A DNA stretch of 64,000 nt from Pirellulaceae bacterium (GTDB taxonomy: Bacteria > Planctomycetota > Planctomycetia > Pirellulales > Pirellulaceae). The stretch lies in NCBI GenBank assembly GCA_028280445.1, contig JANQLU010000013.1, forward strand, positions 1-64,000, written 5' to 3'. The notes beneath the pieces were generated by a model. The model saw only the letters and a list, made by a program, of their open reading frames with translations. It searched no databases and was not told the origin of the DNA. A program made the translations under genes and the position numbers. Below are positions 55,699-64,000 of this stretch, in pieces (within the stretch, counting starts at the first letter, position 1; every line of letters begins with the position of its first letter).

Positions 55699-56202
55699 AT
55701 GGATTTCGTGCTGCTGGCCAATTCGTATTGGCCTTATGCGATTTTGATTATCATCGTGATAGTGGCGTTTCTCGTTTTTCGCCAATTGAGTGCTCCAAGA
55801 CGCCTGCCCTACATCAAGCGTGAGTCGCTGATCACGAAAGCGGAGCTGAAATTTTATCGAGTTTTGAAACAATCGGTTGCCGGCGATTGGGAGATATTCG
55901 CCATGGTTCGCATCGCCGATCTGGTTCGTGTGAAACAAGGAACACGAAAATATCGTAGCTGGCTCAACAAGATTTTGGCGAAACACATCGATTTCGTTTT
56001 GTGTGATCCTGCCACTTTGCAACCCGTCTGTGCCATCGAACTGGATGACCGGTCCCACGATCGCCCGGAACGGCAGGACCGCGACGCTTTGGTCAATGCT
56101 ATATTCAGTTCCGCAGAATTTCCGCTTTTGCGCATTCGGCTGCGCAAAGAATATGATGTGAAAGATATTCGAAAAAGTATTGAAATCGCGATTGATAGCT
56201 GA
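55699..56202 (+). CDS. DUF2726 protein, predicted membrane-bound nuclease-like
   Basis: The 167-residue product has an N-terminal transmembrane helix (about 10-28, WPYAILIIIVIVAFLVF). The DUF2726 domain follows, with LITKAELKFYRVLKQ, HIDFVLCDPATLQPVCAIEL, DDRSHDRPERQDRDALVNAI and PLLRIRL. The D...ELDD pattern resembles the PD-(D/E)xK nuclease fold. It lies 38 bp upstream of the MoaD-like gene and may be the first gene of that operon. Confidence 0.88.
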   Translation: MDFVLLANSYWPYAILIIIVIVAFLVFRQLSAPRRLPYIKRESLITKAELKFYRVLKQSVAGDWEIFAMVRIADLVRVKQGTRKYRSWLNKILAKHIDFVLCDPATLQPVCAIELDDRSHDRPERQDRDALVNAIFSSAEFPLLRIRLRKEYDVKDIRKSIEIAIDS

Positions 56203-56240
56203 GAAATTGTTAGGGCCAGTATTCTTTCATGAGGACATCT

Positions 56241-56519
56241 ATGGCCCAGGTCGAAGTACGATTTCCGCCGCATTTGCGACGGTTCATTGAATTGCCCGCG
56301 GTTGGCGCTGCCCAAGGTAATACGCTGCGTGAATTACTCGATGATTTGGAATCCCAGTTTCCTGGTGTGATTCAATACATCATTCATGAAAATGGAACCG
56401 TGCGGCAACACGTCAATTTATTCGTCGACGGTAAATTGGTCGTCGATGAAAATCTGTCGGAGATCGATGTTGAAAACGTCCGAGAGCTGGTCGTCATGCA
56501 GGCATTGTCGGGTGGATAA
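56241..56519 (+). CDS. MoaD/ThiS-like ubiquitin-fold protein
   Basis: I use the ATG giving MAQVEV with a GAGG upstream. The 92-residue product has the beta-grasp pattern TLRELLDDLESQFPGV, RQHVNLFVDGKLVV and ends in the diagnostic Gly-Gly (LSGG) used for thiocarboxylate or conjugate formation. No molybdopterin or thiamine genes are nearby. Instead it is followed 17 bp later by a BNR-type propeller gene, a pairing I know from other bacteria without known function. Confidence 0.9.
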   Translation: MAQVEVRFPPHLRRFIELPAVGAAQGNTLRELLDDLESQFPGVIQYIIHENGTVRQHVNLFVDGKLVVDENLSEIDVENVRELVVMQALSGG

Positions 56520-56536
56520 TTTTCACAGGAGAAATC

Positions 56537-57658
56537 ATGGGTTTGAATAATGTTGCCTTAGCAACGCGCAAAGGTTTGTTGATTTGTGATGTTTCAGACA
56601 ATCGTTGCAAAGTTGTTTACGAGGCATTTGTCGGTAGCCATGTTTCGTATGTTTTTGTTGATCCACGAAGCGGCCATTTGTTTGCCTGTCTCGATGATGG
56701 CCATTTTGGAAACAAGCTGTTCCGTTGGGACGGTTTTGCGACGGTCAACGATCTGTCAAACGCCGATCCCAAAACGGTCTGGAACGAATTGGCAACACCT
56801 CAATATCCCGAGGGCGCAAAATTGCCCAAAGGTGACGATGCCGTTTTGAAATATCAATGGGCGATCGCAACCGGATCCGACGATCAACCTGGACGATTGT
56901 ATTTTGGAACGGAACCTGGCGGATTGTTTGTCACGGACGATCACGGCGATAATTTTTCGTTTTGTCACCAGTTGTGGGATCATCCTACGCGAACCGGGGA
57001 CATTCCGTGGATGGGAGGAGGTCGTGACGAAGCGGCCATTGATGCGATTTGCATCGACCCGCGAAATCATGACCATGTTCGCGTCGCGATCAGTGTTGCC
57101 GGGGTGTTCGAAAGTCTGGACGGAATGAATTCTTGGGCGCCGGTTAACAAAGGGTTGAAGGCCGACTATTTGCCAGAGCCCGATGTCGAAGTTGGACACG
57201 ACCCGCACATGATGGTACAAGCGCCGAGTAATCCGGACGTTTTCTGGCAACAAAATCACTGCGGCGTATTTGTCAGCTCCGATGCCTGTCAAACCTGGAA
57301 ATGCGTCTCGCGTGGCGAAGGTCCCGAGCATTTTGGATTTGCGATCGCAGTAGATTCGCAAGACGAAAATGTGGCCTGGGTAGTACCAGCTGTCGCGGAT
57401 ATGAATCGCGTGGCGATTGACAAAAAATTGTGCGTCTGTCGAACCGATGATCGTGGCGAAACCTGGACAGCTTTCCGTGCTGGTTTACCACAGGAAAACT
57501 GTTACGATTTTGCTTTCCGTCACGCGCTACAGTTTCGAAACGATGAACTGGTGTTTGGGACTGCCTGTGGCGCGTTGTACCTGTCACGCGATCGTGGCCA
57601 ATCGTGGCATGCTCTGGCTGAGCATTTGCCGCCGATTTACAGTGTCGAAATTTTGTAA
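56537..57658 (+). CDS. BNR/sortilin-like beta-propeller protein
   Basis: The 373-residue product begins with NNVALATRKGLLICDV and carries repeated blades with Asp-box-like motifs: VTDDHGDNFSFC, FVSSDACQTWKC, CRTDDRGETWTAF and YLSRDRGQSWHAL. It lacks a signal peptide, so it acts in the cytoplasm unlike true sialidases. It is cotranscribed with the MoaD/ThiS-like gene (AGGAGA ribosome-binding site, 17-bp gap), suggesting the two products act together. Confidence 0.88.
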   Translation: MGLNNVALATRKGLLICDVSDNRCKVVYEAFVGSHVSYVFVDPRSGHLFACLDDGHFGNKLFRWDGFATVNDLSNADPKTVWNELATPQYPEGAKLPKGDDAVLKYQWAIATGSDDQPGRLYFGTEPGGLFVTDDHGDNFSFCHQLWDHPTRTGDIPWMGGGRDEAAIDAICIDPRNHDHVRVAISVAGVFESLDGMNSWAPVNKGLKADYLPEPDVEVGHDPHMMVQAPSNPDVFWQQNHCGVFVSSDACQTWKCVSRGEGPEHFGFAIAVDSQDENVAWVVPAVADMNRVAIDKKLCVCRTDDRGETWTAFRAGLPQENCYDFAFRHALQFRNDELVFGTACGALYLSRDRGQSWHALAEHLPPIYSVEIL

Positions 57659-57675
57659 CCAAACGAGTCAACGGA

Positions 57676-58113
57676 TTGGATTCCTCCGCCGAAATACGCC
57701 GCAGAATAGCCGTCGTCGCTGTCATTATTGATGATGGGAAATTTCTGACGATCAAACGTTCCCAAACCGTGCGCGCGCCTGGAAAAATTTGCTTTCCGGG
57801 AGGCAGTGTCGAAAATGACGAAACTGAGACGGTCGCCGTACAGCGTGAATTGGTCGAAGAGTTGGGCGTTCAAGTCCAACCTCGACAAAAGATTTTTTCA
57901 AACCGGTCACCGTGGGGCGTGCAACTCAATTGGTGGACTGCTGAATTGTTAGAACAACAAATTCCCGTCGCCAATCCCGACGAAGTGGCACAGGTGCAAT
58001 GGATGACGTATCACGAACTTCGCCAGCACCCTGATCTACTGGCCAGCAATATTGTTTTCCTGGATGCAATCAAACGTCGCGAAGTGTTGATCGACGGTTT
58101 GATGGTGGAATAA
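57676..58113 (+). CDS. Nudix hydrolase
   Basis: The 145-residue product has a complete Nudix box, G-x5-E-x7-REL-x-EELG (from GSVENDET through RELVEELGV), for Mg-dependent cleavage of nucleoside diphosphates linked to another moiety. No good ATG precedes the domain, so I use TTG (MDSSAEI). It starts 17 bp after the propeller gene. The substrate is unknown; MutT-like or other is possible. Confidence 0.9.
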   Translation: MDSSAEIRRRIAVVAVIIDDGKFLTIKRSQTVRAPGKICFPGGSVENDETETVAVQRELVEELGVQVQPRQKIFSNRSPWGVQLNWWTAELLEQQIPVANPDEVAQVQWMTYHELRQHPDLLASNIVFLDAIKRREVLIDGLMVE

Positions 58114-58115
58114 AA

Positions 58116-58172
58116 GTAGGGCCGGTTCCCACCGGCCAATCCGACAAAACGGCCGGTGGGAACCGGCCCTAC
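58116..58172. repeat. Palindromic repeat, family B
   Basis: A perfect copy of the family with loop CAATCCGACAAAAC, located 2 bp after the Nudix stop codon and 7 bp before the end of the convergent cytochrome-like gene. It could serve as a shared 3' hairpin. Confidence 0.9.
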
Positions 58173-58179
58173 GGCGATC

Positions 58180-59337
58180 TTACTTGCGTGACTGACCTTT
58201 TTGTGCTCGTGTCATGCCATGATATTTTTGATTGAAAATATCTGGATCGAACGGATCGCTCGTGATTTGCTTTTTTTCGCCTCGAATTAATTCTTCGGGT
58301 GACGGTGGAGTAAAACTGGCAGGCACGACGTTGGGATCAACTTTGGCGTTGTCTTGATTGTTCTGTTTTTTTTGCTTGTTTGCCGCTTCGGTAATCCGCT
58401 TGATTTCTTTTTGCCGCCACAGGTTGCCGTTTTCGGTTACATGAAACAACCAATTACGCATCAATTTGTAATGGGGCGAATCTTTTGGGAATCCTGCGGC
58501 TGCTTGTTTACCATGCGGGGTCGCCATGTAATGCAAAATTTTGCTGCGATCTGGATCTGATTTGTCGGTGAATTTAAAAACCTGATAAACGTTTTGTTGT
58601 GTCAGACGCCAGGGAATTCGTTCACCGGGCGGCATTCTCAAGACCTGGAAACTGTCGGTTGAACTTGAGTGACAACCGGCGGTGTAACAATTTTTTGCAA
58701 CTTTGACCTGCAATTGTCGGAACACTTTCAATGAACCCGGTGGTAGACTCTTGGTCAATTTATCGAGCTCTTTGATCGTCGGTTTCTTGTTTTGCCCCGT
58801 GGCATTTTGAGCTGATCGAATTGTTTTTGGAACATGAACAACAGGTTTTTGATTGACTGGTTTCGATTGCCAGGCGATCGCGCCGCTGGTTCCTGACCTC
58901 AGTTTCCGCTGTCGGCTGCTGGCAATATAGGATTCGAGCTGCGCGGCAATTCGTTTTTTTGCCGGATCGGCCGCCATCAGAGCGACCACTTTTTGCGCTG
59001 ACTCAAACAGTTTTTCGTTAACCGCCCAATAGACTAATTGGCGCAACGGTTCGATGCGATTGCGACGTTTCGCGTTGGAAAATTTGACAGCGAACACCTG
59101 TTCGATCGAATTCAGTAGATGGGCAGCTTGGTTTGGCGGAACGAGGAACACACTTCCACGAATCGTTTTTACCTGGAATCCCGTGGTTGTTTTCTCGATT
59201 TGCCCACGCACAACACTGCCATTGGTCAGCAGCAGAAATTTTTCAGATGGTTTTGTTTGGGCGTGCAAAATCGGCGCCCCACATAATGGCGCACCGATAA
59301 CCGCCAAGATCAGGAAATATTTTTGATAGATTTTCAT
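58180..59337 (-). CDS. Exported protein with unusual haem-binding-like CX4CH motif
   Basis: The 385-residue product has a signal peptide (cleavage near ILHAQ). It continues with a basic region of about 170 residues beginning LLTNGSVVRGQIEKTTTGFQ, then a segment with CYTAGCHSSSTDSFQV. The CxxxxCH spacing differs from the normal CxxCH of cytochrome c but is known in some multihaem proteins. The following LRMPPGERIPWRL region and conserved histidines recall planctomycete cytochrome-like domains. Function unknown; haem attachment is not proven. Confidence 0.78.
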   Translation of the reverse strand: MKIYQKYFLILAVIGAPLCGAPILHAQTKPSEKFLLLTNGSVVRGQIEKTTTGFQVKTIRGSVFLVPPNQAAHLLNSIEQVFAVKFSNAKRRNRIEPLRQLVYWAVNEKLFESAQKVVALMAADPAKKRIAAQLESYIASSRQRKLRSGTSGAIAWQSKPVNQKPVVHVPKTIRSAQNATGQNKKPTIKELDKLTKSLPPGSLKVFRQLQVKVAKNCYTAGCHSSSTDSFQVLRMPPGERIPWRLTQQNVYQVFKFTDKSDPDRSKILHYMATPHGKQAAAGFPKDSPHYKLMRNWLFHVTENGNLWRQKEIKRITEAANKQKKQNNQDNAKVDPNVVPASFTPPSPEELIRGEKKQITSDPFDPDIFNQKYHGMTRAQKGQSRK

Positions 59338-59446
59338 CCGCGGAACGTACTGATCTGTTGTCGCGGCGTCAACGGAGAAATAACACGTCCCGACAGCAAA
59401 TAATTACAGATGCAAGCATTTCGTTGTCGGCAGAAATTTTTTATCA

Positions 59447-59526
59447 AAACCCGAAACGTGAGTGAGGGACCACATTCCGCAACACGTCAGCATGGTTTGT
59501 GACCCCTCGCTCACGCCATTTCGGGT
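59447..59526. repeat. Palindromic repeat, family C
   Basis: ACCCGAAACGTGAGTGAGGG and the inverse CCCTCGCTCACGCC-TTTCGGGT arms, somewhat diverged. Its last bases merge with the family D copy that follows. Confidence 0.75.
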
Positions 59527-59632
59527 GCCACTGGCTCCGCAAGTGATGGTTGGTTAGTGGTTGTTAAGTACTTCAATTGAGCAAAGAAACGTGAGTCAAT
59601 GTGTAAATCGCTGGCTGGGGCCAGTGGCACCC
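59523..59632. repeat. Repeat, family D
   Basis: GGGTGCCACTGGCTCC and GGGGCCAGTGGCACCC ends plus the interior (AGTGGTTGTTAAGTACTTC) shared with the copy at 9395-9510. It abuts the family C copy, forming a composite. Confidence 0.8.
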
Positions 59633-59666
59633 TCGCGTAGACGCGTCGGTGCGATTTAATGCTTCA

Positions 59667-60542
59667 TCAATTGAGCATTTTGGTTTCGACCATCAGTCGC
59701 CAGATGACGACAGCAAAACCCAGCGGAATCACATAATACGCGAACAAATAAAGTTTCCCTTTTTCAAGCCAGCGTACCAACAATGCTAAAGACAAAAATC
59801 CGACGCCAAACGCAACGACAAACCCGATGGCCAGCAACCAGATCGGAGTCGACGCTCCTTTGTCAACAATATCTAACACTTCCAGTATCGAAGCACCGAT
59901 GATCGCTGGAATGGCCAATAGAAACGAAAACGTGGCAGCACTTTGGCGCCGCAAACCGACGAGACACCCGGCAACAATGGTCGAACCGCTTCGTGAAATG
60001 CCGGGCAAAATCGCAACGGCCTGAAACAAACCAATGATCAACGCCTGCTTCCAAGTCATTTCGCTGTAATCGATTGGCTCTTTTTTTCCACCATTTTCTG
60101 CATCGGTTTTTTTGGCGTTTTGTGTATTCTCGACTTCGGCCTCGGTCAATTTTGCCAACACCAATAACAAAAAACCGGTGACCACAAACATAAACCCGGC
60201 TAGCATCGCATCGTTAGTCAAACTGGAGAAGTTCTTTTTGATGACGATTCCAACAATCGCCGTTGGAACCGTTCCCAACGCCAACAACGGAATGAGTTGC
60301 CAGTGGGTTGTCACGAGAGCCAGGATTTCTCGTCGATAAAAAACCAAAATCGACAACAACGTGCCGGCATGTAAAACAATACTTAATTCCGTAATGTCAA
60401 AATTTGCGCCAAACAGATGAGCGCCAACCACCAAGTGACCAGACGAACTAATCGGTAAAAACTCGGCAATTCCTTGCAGGATCGCCAGTATCAAAGTTGC
60501 GATCGGGCCAAATGATTCAGCCTCGGCGAGAAAGATATGCAT
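59667..60542 (-). CDS. uppP: Undecaprenyl-diphosphatase UppP (BacA)
   Basis: UppP dephosphorylates undecaprenyl diphosphate to recycle the lipid carrier of cell-wall synthesis and gives bacitracin resistance. The product of 291 residues has the two signature motifs QGIAEFLPISSSGHLVVG and LPGISRSGSTIVAG, and about eight transmembrane helices. I start at MHIFLAEAE; an open frame upstream has a weaker N terminus. A hydrophilic insert (ENTQNAKKTDAENGGKKEP) lies in one loop. The gene stands alone. Confidence 0.94.
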   Translation of the reverse strand: MHIFLAEAESFGPIATLILAILQGIAEFLPISSSGHLVVGAHLFGANFDITELSIVLHAGTLLSILVFYRREILALVTTHWQLIPLLALGTVPTAIVGIVIKKNFSSLTNDAMLAGFMFVVTGFLLLVLAKLTEAEVENTQNAKKTDAENGGKKEPIDYSEMTWKQALIIGLFQAVAILPGISRSGSTIVAGCLVGLRRQSAATFSFLLAIPAIIGASILEVLDIVDKGASTPIWLLAIGFVVAFGVGFLSLALLVRWLEKGKLYLFAYYVIPLGFAVVIWRLMVETKMLN

Positions 60543-60746
60543 AAAATTGAACGTGCCTGTCGTCAGCGGGTCAAGAGGAACGAGAGTATACACACTCTGT
60601 CGCCATTACCGAAGTTTGATTACTGCATCGGAGACAATCAATACTGGTACAAATTTATGTAAAATCTGTTAAGTTCGTTGAAAGGCGCAGCAATTCGCTT
60701 CGGCGAAGGTTGCCGGGCAAGGTGCCACAAGTGTTCGCAATATGGT

Positions 60747-60830
60747 TCGCAACCCGAAGCGTGAACGAGGGACCAGAATGTCTGAGATTCCAGGCTATCT
60801 TGGTCCCTCGCTCACGCTTCGGGTTGCGAT
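60747..60830. repeat. Palindromic repeat, family C
   Basis: AACCCGAAGCGTGAACGAGG pairs with CCTCGCTCACGCTTCGGGTT around a loop of about 35 nt, upstream of leuC. It occupies most of the 300-bp gap between uppP and leuC. Confidence 0.85.
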
Positions 60831-60899
60831 TTTTGACTGCCACACTTATGGCAAGCTGCCGCACCACATGGCGCTGTATTTCTGGTTAAATGATAAAAA

Positions 60900-62336
60900 A
60901 TGATTGCAAACGAAACAGCTCGATCATCGCCAAAAACGATGTTCGAAAAAATCTGGGAACAACACATTGTTCATCGTGAATCGGACACACAGGCGCTGCT
61001 TTACATCGATTTACATCTGGTTCACGAGGTCACCAGCCCGCAAGCTTTCGAGGGGCTGCGACTGGCGGGCCGAAAAGTCCGCCGCCCCGAATTGACGGTC
61101 GCGACACCCGATCACAATGTACCGACGACCGATCGCAGTTTGCCGATTGTCGATCCTGTTTCTCGAAAACAAGTCGATACGCTGCGCGAAAATTGTCGAG
61201 AATTCGGAGTCAAACTTTATGATCTCGACAGCATCAACCAGGGCATCGTTCACGTCATCGGTCCGGAGCTAGGCTTGACCCAACCAGGCATGACGATTGT
61301 TTGTGGGGATTCGCATACTGCAACACATGGAGCCTTTGGCGCATTGGCATTTGGCATTGGTACCAGCGAGGTTGAGCATGTGCTCGCAACGCAAACCTTG
61401 CCACAGACCAAACCGAAAACTTTTGAGTTGCGTGTCGATGGCCAAACAGGGCAGGGCATCACCTCCAAAGACATCATCTTGTACTTGATCGGTCAGATTA
61501 CCGCAGCAGGCGGAACCGGTTATGTCTTGGAATACACCGGCGAAGCAATCCGCAATTTGACGATGGAACAACGGATGACCGTCTGCAATATGTCGATCGA
61601 AGCAGGCGCCCGTGCCGGCATGATCGCACCGGATGAAACGACGTTTGAATATATCCGTGGCAAACAGTTTGCACCGACAAATATGGACGAGATGGTGTCG
61701 CGCTGGAAACAGCTGCCGTCTGACGAAGGTGCATCCTATGATCGCGTAGAAAAATTCGATGCCTCCGATATCGCACCTCAAATCACTTGGGGAACGAACC
61801 CCGGACAAGTTGCACCGGTCAACCAACCGATTCCGAATCCCTCAGATTTCGACGACGAAGTCACCCGCCAATCCGCCGAGGCAGCGCTGAAGTATATGGA
61901 TTTGCAAGCGGGCCAAAGATTTTCTGATATCAATATCGATCGCGTGTTCGTCGGTTCGTGTACTAATAGCCGCATCGAAGATTTGCGCGAGGCTGCTTCG
62001 GTTGTCAAAGGCTATCATGTCAACGACGAAGTCGAAGCGATGGTGGTGCCGGGCAGTGGATTAGTAAAACAACAGGCCGAAAACGAAGGTCTCGACAAAA
62101 TATTTACCGAGGCCGGATTCGAGTGGCGCGAAGCAGGTTGCAGCATGTGTCTCGGCATGAACCCCGATATTTTAGCACCAGGACAACGATGCGCTTCGAC
62201 CAGCAATCGCAATTTCGAAGGCCGCCAAGGGCGTGGGGGACGAACACACTTGGTTTCGCCAGCCATGGCAGCGGCGGCCGCGGTTCAAGGTCATTTTGTC
62301 GATATTCGAGAGTGGGACTACAAAAACGGTCTTTGA
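60900..62336 (+). CDS. leuC: 3-isopropylmalate dehydratase large subunit
   Basis: LeuC and LeuD isomerise 2- to 3-isopropylmalate in leucine synthesis with a 4Fe-4S cluster. The 478-residue product shows [45 protein letters not shown] and the cluster cysteines in [12 protein letters not shown] and [10 protein letters not shown] second possible start is MFEKIW, 13 codons in. LeuD follows after 5 bp. Confidence 0.97.
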   Translation: MIANETARSSPKTMFEKIWEQHIVHRESDTQALLYIDLHLVHEVTSPQAFEGLRLAGRKVRRPELTVATPDHNVPTTDRSLPIVDPVSRKQVDTLRENCREFGVKLYDLDSINQGIVHVIGPELGLTQPGMTIVCGDSHTATHGAFGALAFGIGTSEVEHVLATQTLPQTKPKTFELRVDGQTGQGITSKDIILYLIGQITAAGGTGYVLEYTGEAIRNLTMEQRMTVCNMSIEAGARAGMIAPDETTFEYIRGKQFAPTNMDEMVSRWKQLPSDEGASYDRVEKFDASDIAPQITWGTNPGQVAPVNQPIPNPSDFDDEVTRQSAEAALKYMDLQAGQRFSDINIDRVFVGSCTNSRIEDLREAASVVKGYHVNDEVEAMVVPGSGLVKQQAENEGLDKIFTEAGFEWREAGCSMCLGMNPDILAPGQRCASTSNRNFEGRQGRGGRTHLVSPAMAAAAAVQGHFVDIREWDYKNGL

Positions 62337-62341
62337 AAAAC

Positions 62342-62944
62342 ATGAAATCATTTATGAACCACACCGGTTTGGTGGCAACACTCGATCGGTCAAACGTCGA
62401 TACCGACCAGATTATTCCAAAACAGTTTTTAAAGCGGATCGAGCGAACGGGATTCGGCCAATACCTGTTCTTCGATTGGCGCTTTGACGATCAAGGTAAT
62501 CCTCGAAGTGACTTCGAACTCAACGAAGATCGGTTTGCGAGCGCTTCGATATTGCTCACGCGTTGGAATTTCGGCTGTGGCTCAAGTCGCGAGCACGCAG
62601 TCTGGGCGGTCGACGATTACGGCTTTCGCGCTGTGATTGCCGAGTCGTTTGCCGATATCTTTTTTAACAACTGTTTCAAAAACGGCGTCCTGCCGATCGC
62701 GTTGCCGAAAGAAACGATCGATCAATTGTTTGCCAAAGTTAACGCAAACGCTGGATATCAACTGACAATCGATCTGGATTCGCAGAAAATCTCTGATCAA
62801 AATGGATTGGAAATCTCCTTTGATGTTGACCCCTACCGAAAACACCGATTGCTCAACGGCCTGGATGATATTGCAATGACGCTGGAACACGAATCTGCGA
62901 TCGCAGAATTTGAGTCGACCCGGGGCTATCAACCGGTGAGCTAG
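62342..62944 (+). CDS. leuD: 3-isopropylmalate dehydratase small subunit
   Basis: The 200-residue product has [20 protein letters not shown], then [13 protein letters not shown] and [17 protein letters not shown], all diagnostic of the swivelling small subunit. The ATG 5 bp after the leuC stop codon is the natural start; the open frame extending into leuC is not used. It is the partner of LeuC. Confidence 0.97.
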   Translation: MKSFMNHTGLVATLDRSNVDTDQIIPKQFLKRIERTGFGQYLFFDWRFDDQGNPRSDFELNEDRFASASILLTRWNFGCGSSREHAVWAVDDYGFRAVIAESFADIFFNNCFKNGVLPIALPKETIDQLFAKVNANAGYQLTIDLDSQKISDQNGLEISFDVDPYRKHRLLNGLDDIAMTLEHESAIAEFESTRGYQPVS

Positions 62945-62951
62945 GATTCCA

Positions 62952-64000
62952 ATGACACAAAAAATATTTGGTAGATCGATTGCCCGCGTCGTTTGGTGTG
63001 GCCTCTGCTTGTCGATCGTCGTATTGTGCGCGGCGCCGGTCGAATCACAACAGGAAAACAAAAAAACGTCTCCACAAGTCAAAATCGAGCCCATTGTCGA
63101 CAATCTGGATCTGCCGTTTTCTGTCGTTGTCCACCCGAAAAACAACGAATTGTTCGTCGCTGAAAGTGGTGCCGGAAAAATCATTCGAATTGTCAACAAC
63201 ATCCCGCAGGATGACATTATCGATTTCGCAACGGGAGAGGTTGTTCGCAAATCTTCGTCAGGCGACAAAAAATTTAAAATTGGACCCGTGTCGCTTAGTT
63301 TTGTTTCAGACAAAATACTGGTGGTCGGAACAGCGGGCAATCAGGATTTTGGAAAAGACAAACTTCAAATTTTCAAAATCATGCCCACTCCTGAAAAATA
63401 TCAAGATGCTTCCAAAGCCGTTTCCTCCGAGTCGATTCCGGCCCGGCGCAAGGAACCTGCCGAAGGCCAATTTTTCAGTTTGGCGATGTCGGGCGATTAC
63501 GTTTACGCCATTAGCCGCGGCAACGAAGAAATTGGCTGGCTGTGTCGAGGGTCAATCAAAAACGATAAATTCTCGACCGTCCGACGCTACACGGAAATCA
63601 ACGAAGTCTCAAAATCGACGACTCCGTCTGCCATCACCTTTAGCCCGCGCGGCGAAATCGTTGTAGCGAGTTCCGGAAAACCGAATGACGATGCTGACTG
63701 TATCATCAGTTTTTTCAAAGTGAAAGCGAGCGAAGCTGAACATCTGCAAAATTTTACAGTTAGTAGTCTTCGCGATATCGTCAGTCTCCAGTATTCACCT
63801 TCTGGAGACCTCTACGCCCTCGACATGAGTTGGTCCGATCCGGCAAAAGGCGGCCTCTACAAAATTGTGGCCGGTACCGGCTCTCAATGCACGGCAAAAA
63901 AAATCGCCGATCTCAATGGCCCAACATCGATGGCATTTGCCAAAAACGGTGATTTGTACGTCACGGTGACTAACGGCCTCAAACCAAAAAAAGGCCAACT
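62952..64000 (+). CDS. Secreted propeller-like protein (partial, runs off window)
   Basis: The frame is open from the ATG 7 bp after leuD to the window end (349 codons, no stop). The N terminus is a signal peptide (cleavage near PVESQQ). The rest has repeated strands such as LDLPFSVVVHPKNNELFVAE and SLQYSPSGDLYALDMSW, as in NHL/SMP-30-type six-bladed propellers. Such proteins may bind or hydrolyse small ligands; nothing specific can be named. The tight spacing suggests transcription with leuCD, although a link to leucine synthesis is not expected. Confidence 0.8.
   Translation, partial: MTQKIFGRSIARVVWCGLCLSIVVLCAAPVESQQENKKTSPQVKIEPIVDNLDLPFSVVVHPKNNELFVAESGAGKIIRIVNNIPQDDIIDFATGEVVRKSSSGDKKFKIGPVSLSFVSDKILVVGTAGNQDFGKDKLQIFKIMPTPEKYQDASKAVSSESIPARRKEPAEGQFFSLAMSGDYVYAISRGNEEIGWLCRGSIKNDKFSTVRRYTEINEVSKSTTPSAITFSPRGEIVVASSGKPNDDADCIISFFKVKASEAEHLQNFTVSSLRDIVSLQYSPSGDLYALDMSWSDPAKGGLYKIVAGTGSQCTAKKIADLNGPTSMAFAKNGDLYVTVTNGLKPKKGQ

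Noticed and set aside
62968..63666. Plus-strand frame of 232 codons after leuD
   Set aside because: It is out of frame with the signal-peptide-bearing propeller gene starting at 62952, which stays open to the window end.

Overview
The window looks like a chromosomal segment of a planctomycete (Planctomycetota, probably Pirellulales-like). The evidence is a DUF1559 pilin-like secreted protein, an ECF sigma/anti-sigma/PDZ operon, a secreted sulfatase, many exported proteins of unknown function, and weak Shine-Dalgarno use. No rRNA, tRNA, CRISPR array, prophage or intact insertion sequence was seen. Assignments rest on reading motifs by eye; no database search was run.

Layout. 0.2-9.3 kb: a lipoprotein, a DUF2461 protein, an M16 peptidase pair (one inactive-looking, one with HxxEH), an OleC-like adenylating enzyme and a secreted aldose 1-epimerase. 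9.7-12.4 kb: sigma factor, membrane anti-sigma candidate and PDZ protein in one operon. 12.7-20.7 kb: a DUF11-type surface protein, MsrA, a PQQ-type propeller, a lysine-rich secreted protein, MntR with two operator palindromes, and a DUF1559 gene coupled to a small membrane protein. 21.0-28.2 kb: three consecutive secreted proteins ending in endonuclease/exonuclease/phosphatase (EEP) domains, two of them with LamG domains, facing a sulfatase. 28.4-32.8 kb: a SWIM zinc-finger protein and a 1006-residue partner.

33-41.6 kb: membrane and secreted proteins of unknown role, an esterase, an internally duplicated protein, a cytochrome c'-like protein, ApbE and a DUF1992 protein. 41.6-51 kb: a Wza-like export lipoprotein with a giant AsmA-like protein, a small secreted protein, QueG and a Porin_O_P protein. 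51-58 kb: a GCS2-CBS fusion, an SRPBCC protein, a stand-alone CBS protein, a tRNA-dihydrouridine synthase, and a run of DUF2726, MoaD/ThiS-like, BNR-propeller and Nudix genes. 58-64 kb: a cytochrome-like exported protein, UppP, LeuC, LeuD and the start of another secreted propeller protein.

The most striking feature outside genes is a dense set of palindromic repeat families. I count at least seven, named A to G in the entries, with over 20 copies or half copies. They sit in nearly every larger intergenic gap. Copies supply the stop codon of at least three genes (PDZ protein, 33-kb membrane protein, dihydrouridine synthase), and one copy is read in frame inside the first lipoprotein gene. Two gene remnants were also found, one of them interrupted by an in-frame TAG. 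The best candidates for undescribed systems are the LamG/EEP cluster, the MoaD-like/propeller/Nudix run, the SWIM + 1006-residue pair and the GCS2-CBS/SRPBCC/CBS group.
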